Below are positions 45,552 through 54,763 of a DNA stretch of 64,000 nucleotides, one piece after another. Numbering within the stretch: position 1 is the stretch's first letter; every line of letters starts with the position of its first letter. Source of the stretch: Bacteroidota bacterium (lineage in GTDB: Bacteria; Bacteroidota; Bacteroidia; Chitinophagales; JADIYW01); the NCBI GenBank assembly GCA_963169645.1, contig CAUJCO010000013.1:386142-450141 (forward strand). The letters are read 5' to 3'. The position numbers and the translations under genes were made by a program. The notes under the pieces are model-generated. The model did no database searches, was not told where the DNA came from, and saw only the letters and a list, made by a program, of their open reading frames with translations.

Positions 45552-45590
45552 TGTTTGTAATTGTTTGTAATTGTTTGTAATTATTTGTTA
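45551..45590 (-). repeat. 10-bp tandem repeat directly before the DUF4290 start codon
   Basis: TTGTTTGTAA (plus strand) is repeated three times without error at 45551-45580, with a degenerate fourth copy to 45590. On the minus strand this reads TTACAAACAA and runs straight into the ATG, so it fills most of the 5' leader. A weak -7 candidate (TATCTTTT, 45597-45604) lies just upstream. Confidence 0.85.
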
Positions 45591-45831
45591 TTATTAAAAA
45601 GATATATAGAAAATCTATTTTCTATAATTGAGAAAAATTAATTGGAAAAAGAGTGCAAATGCATACTAAACACTAGAACGGTTTGAATATGATTGCGTAG
45701 GCATTGCAAATATATCAAATTCTTTGAAAAACATTTCTAATTCATTTAAAAATATAGGATAATATCATCAAAAAGCAAAGAACATGGATGAAATATAATA
45801 TGTGAAAATCTAAAAATAGCTACAGATTACC
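45591..45831. other. Intergenic remainder between divergent DUF4290 and U32 genes
   Basis: The gap between the two start codons (45552-45865) is 314 bp. Apart from the 10-bp repeats at its left end and the promoter box at 45832-45839, I see AT-rich sequence with no convincing hairpin, small ORF or RNA gene. Confidence 0.6.
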
Positions 45832-45839
45832 TAATTTTG
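45832..45839 (+). promoter_or_regulatory. -7 box of the U32-ferredoxin operon
   Basis: TAATTTTG matches TAnnTTTG; the predicted start near 45843 gives a leader of about 23 nt before the ATG at 45866. Confidence 0.6.
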
Positions 45840-45865
45840 CAAGGCAGTGTTGAAGACTGTAACTT

Positions 45866-47101
45866 ATGAAAAAGAAAATTGAACTTATGGCTCCAGCCGG
45901 AAGCCATGAAGCATTAATTGCTGCCATAAATGCCGGTTGTGATTCCGTTTATTTCGGTGTGGAACAATTTAACATGAGAGCACGTGCTACCATGAATTTC
46001 ACGATTGACGATTTAGATTACATAGCTAATTTATGTAATGAACATACGGTAAGAAGTTATCTTACATTAAATACCATCATCTACGACCACGATTTATCTG
46101 CCATTAAAACGGTGTTAGACAGAGCCAAAAAAGCCGGCATTACGGCTGTTATTGCCAGCGACCAAGCTGTTATTGCATATGCTCGTACTATACAATTGGA
46201 AGTACATATTTCTACGCAAGTAAATATTACCAATATAGAAACAGTAAAGTTTTATGCCTTGTTTGCAGATACTGTTGTTTTATCGAGAGAATTAAGTCTA
46301 TCTCAGATAAAAACAATATGCGATTTAATTGAAAAAGAAAATATTTGCGGACCGAGTGGCAAACCAATAGAAGTAGAAATATTTGTGCATGGTGCATTGT
46401 GTATGGCCGTTTCAGGCAAATGTTACTTAAGCCTCCACACTGCTAATGCTTCTGCAAACCGTGGTGCTTGTGTGCAAAATTGCAGACGCAGCTACACTGT
46501 AATCGATAATGAAGACGGACATGAGTTAGCCATCGAGAATGAATATATCATGTCTGCACAAGATTTATGTACGATTGATATTTTGGACAAAGTCATTGAA
46601 TCGGGCATAACAGTGATGAAAATTGAAGGAAGAGGGAAAGGTGCAGATTATGTAAAAACAGTAGTAGAATGTTATCGTGCTGCCATCGATGCTTACTATA
46701 GTGGAAACTATAACCAAGAAAAAGTAAAGGAATGGATGGAACGACTACAACGCGTATATAATCGTGGATTTTGGAATGGTTATTATTTAGGTCAAGAGTT
46801 AGGAAAATGGACAGATTCACCCGGGTCCAAAGCTACCACTAAAAAAATATACCTAGGAAAAGGCACCAACTACTTTGATAAAATAAAAGTTGCCGAATTT
46901 AAGATTGAGGCTTTTGATTTGAAAGTTGGCGATCAAGTGTTAATTACAGGTCCAACCACCGGTGCTGTCGAAACACAAGTAACGGAATTACACAACAACA
47001 CCGGTAAAGTGGACAGTGTAAAAAAAGGTGAAAATTGTGCTTTTAAATTAGAGGTACCAATTCGTAGCAGCGACAAGCTATATAAAATTGTAAATACGTA
47101 A
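45866..47101 (+). CDS. Peptidase U32-family protein (TrhP/RlhA-like RNA hydroxylation family)
   Basis: The 411-residue protein has the U32 signature: ELMAPAGSHEALIAAINAGCD at the start, and a central Cys set C179, C186, C202 and C206 (CMAVSGKCYLS, GACVQNCRRSY). The C-terminal part has KIEGRGKGADYV and a beta-barrel tail (DLKVGDQVLITGPTTG). E. coli U32 members TrhP and RlhA hydroxylate tRNA U34 and 23S rRNA C2501, a process that depends on iron-sulfur biogenesis; older annotations call the family collagenase-like. A ferredoxin gene starts 6 bp downstream. tRNA ho5U synthesis is the best guess; the RNA target is inference. Confidence 0.88.
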   Translation: MKKKIELMAPAGSHEALIAAINAGCDSVYFGVEQFNMRARATMNFTIDDLDYIANLCNEHTVRSYLTLNTIIYDHDLSAIKTVLDRAKKAGITAVIASDQAVIAYARTIQLEVHISTQVNITNIETVKFYALFADTVVLSRELSLSQIKTICDLIEKENICGPSGKPIEVEIFVHGALCMAVSGKCYLSLHTANASANRGACVQNCRRSYTVIDNEDGHELAIENEYIMSAQDLCTIDILDKVIESGITVMKIEGRGKGADYVKTVVECYRAAIDAYYSGNYNQEKVKEWMERLQRVYNRGFWNGYYLGQELGKWTDSPGSKATTKKIYLGKGTNYFDKIKVAEFKIEAFDLKVGDQVLITGPTTGAVETQVTELHNNTGKVDSVKKGENCAFKLEVPIRSSDKLYKIVNT

Positions 47102-47107
47102 AGAGCG

Positions 47108-47335
47108 ATGGTTACTATTATACAACAACGCAACAAATGTATCGGCTGTAATTATTGTGTAGAGTTGGCTCCGCAGCGCTGGCGTATGAGCAAGAAAGAT
47201 GGTAAAAGTGTACTGTTAGGAGCAAAAGATAAAAAAGGATTTTGGAATGTTAGCGTCCGCGAAGAGGAGCTAGAATCCAATGAAGCAGCGGCAAAAGCAT
47301 GTCCGGTAAACATTATTCAAGTGATTCAGAAATAA
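47108..47335 (+). CDS. Small 4Fe-4S ferredoxin
   Basis: The 75-residue protein carries one cluster motif, C-I-G-C-N-Y-C near residue 11 plus the distant Cys-Pro in AKACPVNII, enough for a single [4Fe-4S] cluster. It is charged and soluble. The 6-bp gap to the U32 gene suggests it delivers electrons to that protein or to the same RNA modification pathway. It is convergent with deoD, with 7 bp between the stops. Confidence 0.88.
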   Translation: MVTIIQQRNKCIGCNYCVELAPQRWRMSKKDGKSVLLGAKDKKGFWNVSVREEELESNEAAAKACPVNIIQVIQK

Positions 47336-47342
47336 CATTATC

Positions 47343-48044
47343 CTATGCACATAAAGTAGTTAACGCTACTTGCACCATGGCATCAAACGTATTTTGTCGC
47401 TCTTGAGCAGAAGTACTTTCTCCTGTAACCAAACTGTCACTTATTGTTAAAAGTGACAGCGCCTGCACGCTATATTTTGCTGCTAAACTATACAATGCAT
47501 TTGCTTCCATTTCTACACACAAAACTCCGTATTCCATCCATTTTTTATGATAATCCGCATCGGCATAAAATTCATCTGCAGACAATACGTTTCCTGCTTT
47601 AAATGGAATATTTAATTGAGTAGCTGCTTGATGTGCTTTTAGCAATAAATCAAAATTGGCACATGGAGCAAAATCACATTGATTGAATTTATTTTTATTT
47701 ATAGATGAAGTTGTACTGGCAGATATGGCGGCTACTAAATCACGAATCTGTATTTCATTCTGTAATGAACCCGCCGTTCCAATACGTATAAGCTTTTTTA
47801 CTTCGTATTCTGTTATTAATTCATTTACATAGATGGAAATAGATGGCATTCCCATTCCGGTTCCTTGAACAGAAATTCGCTTTCCATTATAATATCCGGT
47901 ATAACCAAGCATTCCTCGAACTTCGTTGTAGCACGTAACATCTTTCAAAAATGTTTCGGCCACATGTTTAGCCCTTAACGGATCGCCGGGTAGTAAAATA
48001 TGCTCCGCTATTGCTCCTTTTTTTGCTCCGATATGTAAACTCAT
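47343..48044 (-). CDS. deoD: Purine nucleoside phosphorylase, DeoD type
   Basis: DeoD phosphorolyses purine (deoxy)nucleosides. The 233-residue protein shows [14 protein letters not shown] (phosphate site), [34 protein letters not shown] (ribose-binding Met-Glu) and SDSLVTGE with the catalytic Asp. It follows deoC by 12 bp, forming a deoxynucleoside salvage operon. Confidence 0.95.
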   Translation of the reverse strand: MSLHIGAKKGAIAEHILLPGDPLRAKHVAETFLKDVTCYNEVRGMLGYTGYYNGKRISVQGTGMGMPSISIYVNELITEYEVKKLIRIGTAGSLQNEIQIRDLVAAISASTTSSINKNKFNQCDFAPCANFDLLLKAHQAATQLNIPFKAGNVLSADEFYADADYHKKWMEYGVLCVEMEANALYSLAAKYSVQALSLLTISDSLVTGESTSAQERQNTFDAMVQVALTTLCA

Positions 48045-48056
48045 TATAATATTTAT

Positions 48057-48725
48057 TTAGTAAGATTGATTTGTCGAGATTTGACCATTCACAATTTGAA
48101 CACCATTACTTGTGCCAATTCGCGTAACGCCCAATTCTATATATTTTAAAGCTGTTTCTGCATCGCGAATACCACCGCTTGCTTTTATTTGTATGCTATT
48201 TTGAGTGATTGATTTTATCAACGCGACATCTTCCAAAGTAGCACCATTTGTTCCAAATCCGGTCGATGTTTTCACAAAATCGGCCTTCGCTTCTATTATA
48301 AGCTCTGTAGCTCTTTTTTTCTCATCATTTGTTAGATAACAAGTTTCAATAATTACTTTTAAAATTTTATTGCCGATAGCATTTTTTACAGCAGCAATTT
48401 CATCTTTTACAAGTGTATATTTTTTATCTTTTAGCCAAGCAATATTCAGCACCATATCAATTTCATCCGCACCATCTTGCGTTGCACACTTGGCTTCTTG
48501 TACTTTAGAAATCGTTGCTGCCGCACCTAATGGAAAACCAATAACGGAAGCTATTTGAATATTGGAAGTCGCCAACAACATTTTACATAAGTTGACATAA
48601 CAACCATTCACACAAACAGCAAAAAAATTATTTTGTATTGCCTCATTACACAATACTTGTATATCAGATTCAGACGCAGTGGGCTTTAATAACGTATGGT
48701 CTATATAGTTAGAAAGTGGTAACAT
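48057..48725 (-). CDS. deoC: Deoxyribose-phosphate aldolase
   Basis: DeoC splits deoxyribose 5-phosphate into glyceraldehyde 3-phosphate and acetaldehyde. The 222-residue TIM-barrel has YIDHTLLKPTA at the start, the Schiff-base Lys in VKTSTGFG and the second Lys in IKASGGIRD. It lies first in a deoC-deoD operon, divergent from nadB. Confidence 0.95.
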   Translation of the reverse strand: MLPLSNYIDHTLLKPTASESDIQVLCNEAIQNNFFAVCVNGCYVNLCKMLLATSNIQIASVIGFPLGAAATISKVQEAKCATQDGADEIDMVLNIAWLKDKKYTLVKDEIAAVKNAIGNKILKVIIETCYLTNDEKKRATELIIEAKADFVKTSTGFGTNGATLEDVALIKSITQNSIQIKASGGIRDAETALKYIELGVTRIGTSNGVQIVNGQISTNQSY

Positions 48726-48784
48726 ATCCTACAAAATAACAAAAAATTACAACTATAAAATAGGAAGAAAATCATGCTTATTGT

Positions 48785-48792
48785 TAATTTTA
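48785..48792 (+). promoter_or_regulatory. -7-like box four bases before the nadB ATG
   Basis: TAATTTTA is a G-to-A variant of TAnnTTTG and ends four bases before the nadB start codon, a spacing that would give an almost leaderless transcript. Confidence 0.4.
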
Positions 48793-48796
48793 TGCC

Positions 48797-50392
48797 ATGG
48801 CAGATATACTTATTATTGGTTCAGGAATTGCCGGATTAAGTTTAGCACTCAAAACAGCAGAGAAGTTTCCAGAGAAAAAAATACTCGTGCTAACTAAAGC
48901 AAATGAAGATGACAGCAACACACAATATGCACAAGGTGGCATTGCGGTAGTAACCGATTTCCAAAAAGATACTTTTGAGAAACATATAGAGGATACACTC
49001 ATTGCTGGCGATGGATTATGCAATGAAAAAATTGTGGACATTGTTATCCGTGAAGGCAGACAACGTGTGGATGAATTAATTAACTGGGGAACTAACTTTG
49101 ACAAAGGAGATGAAGGGAATTATAAATTAGGAAAAGAAGGTGGTCATTCCGAATTCAGAGTTTTACATCACAAAGACATTACCGGCTGGGAAATTGAGCG
49201 TGCTTTGTTAGAGAAAGTACATCAAACTAAAAACATAGAAATATCACAACACCACTTTGTCATAGATTTACTGACACAACATCATCTCGGACGCATTATT
49301 ACTCGTGTTACGGAAGATATCCAATGTTATGGTGTGTATGTTTTGAATTTAAAAACCAACCAAATCGAAAAAATTGAAAGCAAAATAGTCGTGTTGGCAA
49401 CAGGCGGATTTGGACAAATTTACCGAGCAACGACCAACCCAAGCATTGCCACCGGTGACGGGATTGCGATGGTTTACCGTGCAAAAGGCAGAGTAGCCAA
49501 CTTAGAATTTGTACAGTTTCATCCAACAGCATTATATGAGCCGGGTGTAAGTCCTAATTTTTTAATTACAGAAGCTGTTCGGGGTGATGGTGCTATTTTA
49601 CGCACTAAAAATGGAAGCGACTTAATGGCAAACTATGACGCTCGTGGCTCCTTAGCACCAAGAGATATTGTTGCCAGAGCTATTGACAACGAAATGAAAA
49701 AAAGTGGTGAGGACCACATGTATTTAGATTGTCGTCATATGGACAAAGAAAATTTCTTACATCATTTTCCAAATATCTATGAAAAATGTAAATCCGTAGG
49801 AATAGATGTTTTTAAAGATATGATTCCGGTGGTACCGGCTGCACATTATGCGTGCGGCGGAATTAATGTAGATGCACATGGTAGAACATCTATAAAAAAC
49901 CTTTATGCATGTGGCGAATGCAGCAATACCGGCTTACATGGAGCCAATCGTTTAGCAAGTAATTCACTTTTAGAAGCCATCGTATTTTCACATCGAATTT
50001 TTGAAGATATCTGCAAAGCGTTACCTACTATAGAATTTCCGAACGAACAATTCCCGGAATGGAATGCAGACGGCACCAGCGACCCAAAAGAAATGGTTAT
50101 CATTACCCAAAGCATCAAAGAATTAAAAGATATTATGAGTAGTTACGTTGGCATCGTGCGAAACAATGCTCGTTTAAGACGTGCTCAAGAACGTTTATAT
50201 CTTTTATTTAAAGATACAGAAGAATTATACGAAACTACAACGATTTCACCTCAACTGCTTGAATTGAGAAATATGATAACCATTGGATATCTAATTACTC
50301 GAAGTGCTAAACTCCGCAAAGAAAGCCGAGGATTACATTATACAACCGATTATCCGGAACATGCTCGGGTAGCAGAAGGTACCATGTTGTAA
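48797..50392 (+). CDS. nadB: L-aspartate oxidase
   Basis: NadB oxidises aspartate to iminoaspartate for NAD synthesis. The 531-residue flavoprotein has the dinucleotide motif ILIIGSGIAGLSLALK, NTQYAQGGIAVV, FVQFHPTALY, the catalytic Arg in VRGDGAILRT and ACGECSNTGLHGANRLASNS. Its length is normal. nadA and nadC are not nearby. The RES toxin encoded at 1.7 kb belongs to a family that consumes NAD+, but no regulatory link is visible. Confidence 0.95.
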   Translation: MADILIIGSGIAGLSLALKTAEKFPEKKILVLTKANEDDSNTQYAQGGIAVVTDFQKDTFEKHIEDTLIAGDGLCNEKIVDIVIREGRQRVDELINWGTNFDKGDEGNYKLGKEGGHSEFRVLHHKDITGWEIERALLEKVHQTKNIEISQHHFVIDLLTQHHLGRIITRVTEDIQCYGVYVLNLKTNQIEKIESKIVVLATGGFGQIYRATTNPSIATGDGIAMVYRAKGRVANLEFVQFHPTALYEPGVSPNFLITEAVRGDGAILRTKNGSDLMANYDARGSLAPRDIVARAIDNEMKKSGEDHMYLDCRHMDKENFLHHFPNIYEKCKSVGIDVFKDMIPVVPAAHYACGGINVDAHGRTSIKNLYACGECSNTGLHGANRLASNSLLEAIVFSHRIFEDICKALPTIEFPNEQFPEWNADGTSDPKEMVIITQSIKELKDIMSSYVGIVRNNARLRRAQERLYLLFKDTEELYETTTISPQLLELRNMITIGYLITRSAKLRKESRGLHYTTDYPEHARVAEGTML

Positions 50393-50519
50393 TAAAATCA
50401 TGTTGATGTAAATTAACCCGCACAACGCGTTAAATTATTTTTTCGATTCCAACTTTTGGATATCCTAAAATGTAGGTTATTATATCATTACTTGCTTTAA
50501 TCACAACCTAATTTTTTGC

Positions 50520-50527
50520 TATCTTTG
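50520..50527 (+). promoter_or_regulatory. -7 box of carB
   Basis: TATCTTTG matches TAnnTTTG; the predicted start near 50531 gives a leader of about 14 nt before the ATG at 50545. Confidence 0.6.
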
Positions 50528-50544
50528 TAAAACTTTCCCAAAAA

Positions 50545-53361
50545 ATGCCAAAGGATACATCCATCAAGTCCGTACTGATTATAGGCAGCGGACCTATTAT
50601 TATCGGGCAAGCTTGCGAATTCGACTATTCAGGTTCTCAAGCAGCACGCTCACTAAGAGAAGAAGGAATCGAAGTTTCTCTGATTAATTCCAATCCGGCA
50701 ACCATCATGACGGATGAGGTTACGGCAGATCATATTTACCTCAAACCGTTAACCGTAGATTCTATTCTCGAAATTTTAGAAGAAAGACAAATCGATGCAG
50801 TATTGCCAACGATGGGTGGACAAACGGCATTAAATCTTTGCAAAGAAGCTTCTGAAATTGGCATTTGGGAAAAATACAATGTACGTATTATTGGGGTTGA
50901 TTTGAATGTTATTGAAACAACAGAAAACCGAGAAGCATTTCGTAAATATTGTGTAGATATGGGCTTAGGCGTTGCTCCTTCCTATATTGCTAACTCTATG
51001 TTAGAAGGGAAAGAAGCCGCTCAAAAAATTGGTTTTCCATTAGTAATTCGACCATCGTACACCTTAGGTGGCACCGGTGGTGGTTTTGTACATAAACCGG
51101 AAGAGTTTGAAGCAGCATTATCGTACGGCTTAAAAGCGTCTCCGGTACACGAAGTTTTGGTAGAAAAAGCAGTTTTGGGATGGAAAGAATACGAATTAGA
51201 ATTACTTCGAGATATAAATGATAGCGTAGTAATTATTTGTACAGTAGAAAACTTGGACCCAATGGGTGTGCATACCGGTGATTCCATTACCGTTGCACCG
51301 GCAATGACCTTGCCTGATCCGGTTTTCCAAGAAATGAGAAACCAAGCACAAAAACTAATGCGCGGTTTAGGCAGTTTTGCAGGAGGTTGTAATGTACAGT
51401 TTGCCGTTAATCCGGAAACAGAAGAAATAATCGTTATAGAAATTAATCCTCGTGTATCCCGTTCATCTGCTTTGGCATCCAAAGCAACCGGATATCCAAT
51501 TGCTAAGATTGCATCCAAATTGGCTATCGGTTATAATTTAGATGAACTTAACAATCAAATTACTAAAACAACTTCTGCTTGTTTTGAGCCGGCATTAGAC
51601 TATGTTATCGTAAAAATTCCACGTTGGAATTTTGATAAATTCTATGGTTGTGATGCAACTTTAGGTTTACAAATGAAAGCGGTTGGCGAAGTTATGGGTA
51701 TTGGTAGAAATTTTGCGGAAGCCTTACAAAAAGCTTGTCAATCTCTTGAAAACAATAAAATAGGTTTGGGTGCAGATGGAAAAGGATTAGCTAAAACAGA
51801 AGAAATTATCGACAGTTTACAACATCCTAGTTGGGATCGAATTTTCAAAATTAAAGATGCCATTTCATTAGGTGTTCCATTACATACTATACAAAAACTT
51901 ACCGGAATCGACAATTGGTTTTTAATGCAAATCCAAGATTTGGTAAAATTGGAAAAAGAAATCCAAAAATATACATTAGATACACTTCCAAAAGATATCT
52001 TAGTAAGAGCAAAAAAGAAAGGCTATTCCGATGAACAATTGGGCTTTTTATTAGGACGAATTTCGCCGGATGATGTTTACGAAAAAAGAAAAGCATTAGG
52101 TGTAAAGCGTGTATATAAAATGGTAGATACGTGTGCCGCAGAATTTGAAGCAAAAACACCTTATTATTATTCTGCTTTTGATGAAGAAAACGAAAGCAAA
52201 CGCTCCGACAAAAAGAAAATTATTGTATTAGGTGCCGGACCAAATAGAATCGGGCAAGGCATCGAGTTTGATTATTGCTGCGTACACGGACTTTTAGCTA
52301 TCAAAGAAGTTGGCTACGAAGCCATCATGATTAACTGTAATCCGGAAACCGTATCCACAGACTTTGATATCGCCGACAAATTATATTTTGAGCCGGTATA
52401 TTGGGAACACCTTTGGGAATTAATTGAACATGAGCAACCGGAAGGTGTGATTGTGCAGTTAGGTGGACAAACCGCCTTAAAACTCTCTAAGAAATTAAGT
52501 GAAAGAGGTATCAAAATAATTGGTTCTTCGTTTGAGAGTATGGATTTAGCAGAAGACAGAGGTCGTTTCTCTGATTTATTAAAAGAATTAGAAATTCCGT
52601 ATCCGGATTATGGAACGGCTACCGATGCCGATGAAGCATTAGCTGTTGCGAATAAAGTAGGCTATCCGGTATTGGTTCGTCCAAGCTATGTTTTAGGTGG
52701 ACAAAGAATGCGAATTGTAATTAACGATCAAGAATGCGAAACATCTGTCATTAATTTATTAAAAGATATTCCGGATAATATTATCCTCATCGACCATTTC
52801 TTAGACAGAGCCAAAGAAGCAGAAATAGATGCTATTTATGATGGTGAAACGGTACAAATAATGGGTGTAATGGAACACATTGAGCCGGCCGGAATTCATA
52901 GTGGCGATAGCAATAGTGTATTACCTCCGTATAGCTTAGGTGCCATCGTTATTGAAACGATGAAACATTACACAGAGAAATTATGCCGAGCATTAGATAT
53001 TCGTGGATTAATCAACATACAATTTGCAATAAAAGGTGAAAAAGTATATGTAATCGAAGCCAATCCGAGAGCATCCAGAACAACACCATTTATTTGCAAA
53101 GCCTACCAAATACCTTATTTAAATGTAGCAACGAAAGTAATGTTGGGAACACATACATTGAAAGATTTTTCTTTCCAAGAAAAATTAACCGGATATGCTA
53201 TTAAAGAACCTGTTTTCTCATTTGACAAATTCCCAAATGTCAATAAAGAATTGGGACCGGAAATGAAATCTACCGGCGAAGCCATTTACTTTATCAAAGA
53301 TTTGTTTGACCCATATTTCAGACAATTATACAAAGATAAAAGCATGTTCTTAAGCCGATAA
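50545..53361 (+). CDS. carB: Carbamoyl-phosphate synthase large subunit without MGS domain
   Basis: CarB makes carbamoyl phosphate for pyrimidine and arginine synthesis. The 938-residue protein has both ATP-grasp halves: the first from GSGPIIIGQACEFDYSGSQA with SYTLGGTGGGF, the second from GAGPNRIGQGIEFDYCC with RPSYVLGGQRM. It ends shortly after the second half; the C-terminal MGS-like domain of E. coli CarB (about residues 936-1073), which binds UMP and ornithine, is absent. Short CarB proteins are usual in this phylum, so this is not a truncation. carA is not adjacent. A terminator follows. Confidence 0.95.
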   Translation: MPKDTSIKSVLIIGSGPIIIGQACEFDYSGSQAARSLREEGIEVSLINSNPATIMTDEVTADHIYLKPLTVDSILEILEERQIDAVLPTMGGQTALNLCKEASEIGIWEKYNVRIIGVDLNVIETTENREAFRKYCVDMGLGVAPSYIANSMLEGKEAAQKIGFPLVIRPSYTLGGTGGGFVHKPEEFEAALSYGLKASPVHEVLVEKAVLGWKEYELELLRDINDSVVIICTVENLDPMGVHTGDSITVAPAMTLPDPVFQEMRNQAQKLMRGLGSFAGGCNVQFAVNPETEEIIVIEINPRVSRSSALASKATGYPIAKIASKLAIGYNLDELNNQITKTTSACFEPALDYVIVKIPRWNFDKFYGCDATLGLQMKAVGEVMGIGRNFAEALQKACQSLENNKIGLGADGKGLAKTEEIIDSLQHPSWDRIFKIKDAISLGVPLHTIQKLTGIDNWFLMQIQDLVKLEKEIQKYTLDTLPKDILVRAKKKGYSDEQLGFLLGRISPDDVYEKRKALGVKRVYKMVDTCAAEFEAKTPYYYSAFDEENESKRSDKKKIIVLGAGPNRIGQGIEFDYCCVHGLLAIKEVGYEAIMINCNPETVSTDFDIADKLYFEPVYWEHLWELIEHEQPEGVIVQLGGQTALKLSKKLSERGIKIIGSSFESMDLAEDRGRFSDLLKELEIPYPDYGTATDADEALAVANKVGYPVLVRPSYVLGGQRMRIVINDQECETSVINLLKDIPDNIILIDHFLDRAKEAEIDAIYDGETVQIMGVMEHIEPAGIHSGDSNSVLPPYSLGAIVIETMKHYTEKLCRALDIRGLINIQFAIKGEKVYVIEANPRASRTTPFICKAYQIPYLNVATKVMLGTHTLKDFSFQEKLTGYAIKEPVFSFDKFPNVNKELGPEMKSTGEAIYFIKDLFDPYFRQLYKDKSMFLSR

Positions 53362-53380
53362 GTATTGGTAAAATAGAATA

Positions 53381-53410
53381 AAATAGGTTGGCGAATTGCC
53401 AACCTATTTT
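53381..53410. terminator. Bidirectional terminator between carB and hflX
   Basis: A perfect 12-bp stem, AAATAGGTTGGC (53381-53392) and GCCAACCTATTT (53398-53409), with the loop GAATT lies between the convergent ends of carB and hflX. The flanking T tract is short, but the stem is strong. Confidence 0.8.
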
Positions 53411-53495
53411 CGTATATAGAAGACGGATTTATTTGTCTTTCTCTATCTCTCAGTGCCGCACCAATCGATAGAAATAGAATTTAGCAACATCCTAT

Positions 53496-54680
53496 TTATC
53501 CGTAAAAACTGCTTTTGTATGGATAACGTTTGTGGTACATATCTTGTACCATCAAAATTAATGTATTGCGTAATTCCTCGATGTTTTCTTTGTTAGTAGC
53601 AGAAATAAACACACAATTACAATTCATCCATGCACGCATACTTTTCTCAAAATCTTCTGAGAGATCCTTTTTAACGTCATCCGGCAGGAACTTATCAAAA
53701 TGTTTTGCTCGATACAAATCCATTTTATTAAACACTACTAAACGAGGTTGTTTAGTAACACTTAAATCCGATAACGTTTCATTCACTACATTGATGTGAT
53801 CTCTAAAATTTTCGTGCGAAGCATCTACCACATGTACAATAATATCGGATTCTTTAGTTTCGTCCAAGGTTGATTTAAAACTTTCTACTAAATGATGCGG
53901 TAACTTCCGAATAAAACCAACGGTATCACTCAATAAAAAAGCAATATTTTCTATTACTACTTTGCGAACTGTTGTATCTAATGTGGCAAATAATTTATTT
54001 TCAGCCAACACTTCACTTTTACTCATTAAATTCATAATGGTAGATTTTCCAACATTGGTATATCCTACTAATGCCACACGAATAAGCTCACCGCGTGTTT
54101 TACGTCGAGTTTGTTCTTGTTTATCTAAAATCTCCAATTCATTTTTGAGCTTGGCAATTTTATCGTTAATAACGCGTCGGTCAGTTTCTATTTCTTTTTC
54201 ACCCGGACCACGCATACCAATACCACCGCGTTGGCGTTCTAAGTGTGTCCATAACCCTTTTAACCGTGGTAACAGATATTGCATTTGTGCCAACTCTACT
54301 TGTGTGCGAGCTTGTGCTGTTTGAGCACGCATGGCAAAAATATCCAAGATTAAACTTGTGCGATCTAATATTTTACACTTTAGTTCGGTTTCTAAATTGC
54401 GTTGTTGTGCCGGCGAAATCTCATCATCAATAATCACGGTATTGACATTGGCATACTCAATATATGTTTTGATTTCTTCTAACTTACCGGAACCTACAAA
54501 ATAGCGAACATCCGGATGTTTTAGTTTTTGAGTAAACTTTTTAAGTGTAGCAGCACCGGCCGTTTCTGCCAAAAATGCCAATTCGTCTAAATATTCTTCT
54601 ACTTGTTCGGCAGTTTGATTATCTCGGATAACACCAACCAAAACGGCTCTTTCTTCAATATGTACTTTTACTTCGTGCAA
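53496..54680 (-). CDS. hflX: Ribosome-associated GTPase HflX, TTG start
   Basis: HflX splits or rescues stalled ribosomes. The 394-residue protein has the HflX N-domain (IIDDEISPAQQRNLE, ARTQVELAQMQYLLPRL), the glycine-rich linker GGIGMRGPGEKEIETDRR, then G1 GYTNVGKSTIMN, DTVGFIRKLPHHLVESFKST (G3) and NKMD (G4). The start is a TTG at 54680: no ATG is in frame nearby, and a promoter box at 54698-54705 puts the transcript start just upstream. Confidence 0.94.
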   Translation of the reverse strand: MHEVKVHIEERAVLVGVIRDNQTAEQVEEYLDELAFLAETAGAATLKKFTQKLKHPDVRYFVGSGKLEEIKTYIEYANVNTVIIDDEISPAQQRNLETELKCKILDRTSLILDIFAMRAQTAQARTQVELAQMQYLLPRLKGLWTHLERQRGGIGMRGPGEKEIETDRRVINDKIAKLKNELEILDKQEQTRRKTRGELIRVALVGYTNVGKSTIMNLMSKSEVLAENKLFATLDTTVRKVVIENIAFLLSDTVGFIRKLPHHLVESFKSTLDETKESDIIVHVVDASHENFRDHINVVNETLSDLSVTKQPRLVVFNKMDLYRAKHFDKFLPDDVKKDLSEDFEKSMRAWMNCNCVFISATNKENIEELRNTLILMVQDMYHKRYPYKSSFYG

Positions 54681-54697
54681 ACAAAAAAATTGAACTA

Positions 54698-54705
54698 CAA
54701 AGATA
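54698..54705 (-). promoter_or_regulatory. -7 box of hflX
   Basis: TATCTTTG on the minus strand matches TAnnTTTG, giving a leader of about 14 nt before the TTG start. It follows the gltA terminator by only 8 bp. Confidence 0.6.
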
Positions 54706-54706
54706 A

Positions 54707-54740
54707 ACTAAAAAAAGCTGTCTAAAAAATAGACAGCTTT
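54707..54740 (-). terminator. Terminator of gltA
   Basis: TAGACAGCTTT (54730-54740) and AAAGCTGTCTA (54714-54724) form a perfect 11-bp stem with an A5 loop, followed on the minus strand by a T run. It separates gltA from hflX. Confidence 0.87.
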
Positions 54741-54763
54741 TATATAATCAAAAAAGAATAAAA

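Noticed and set aside
45551-45590. Possible CRISPR array
   Set aside because: The 10-bp units are contiguous with no spacers and are far shorter than CRISPR repeats; no cas genes are present.
50545-53361. carB as a C-terminally truncated pseudogene
   Set aside because: Both ATP-grasp halves are intact, a terminator follows at a normal distance, and short CarB proteins are usual in the phylum.
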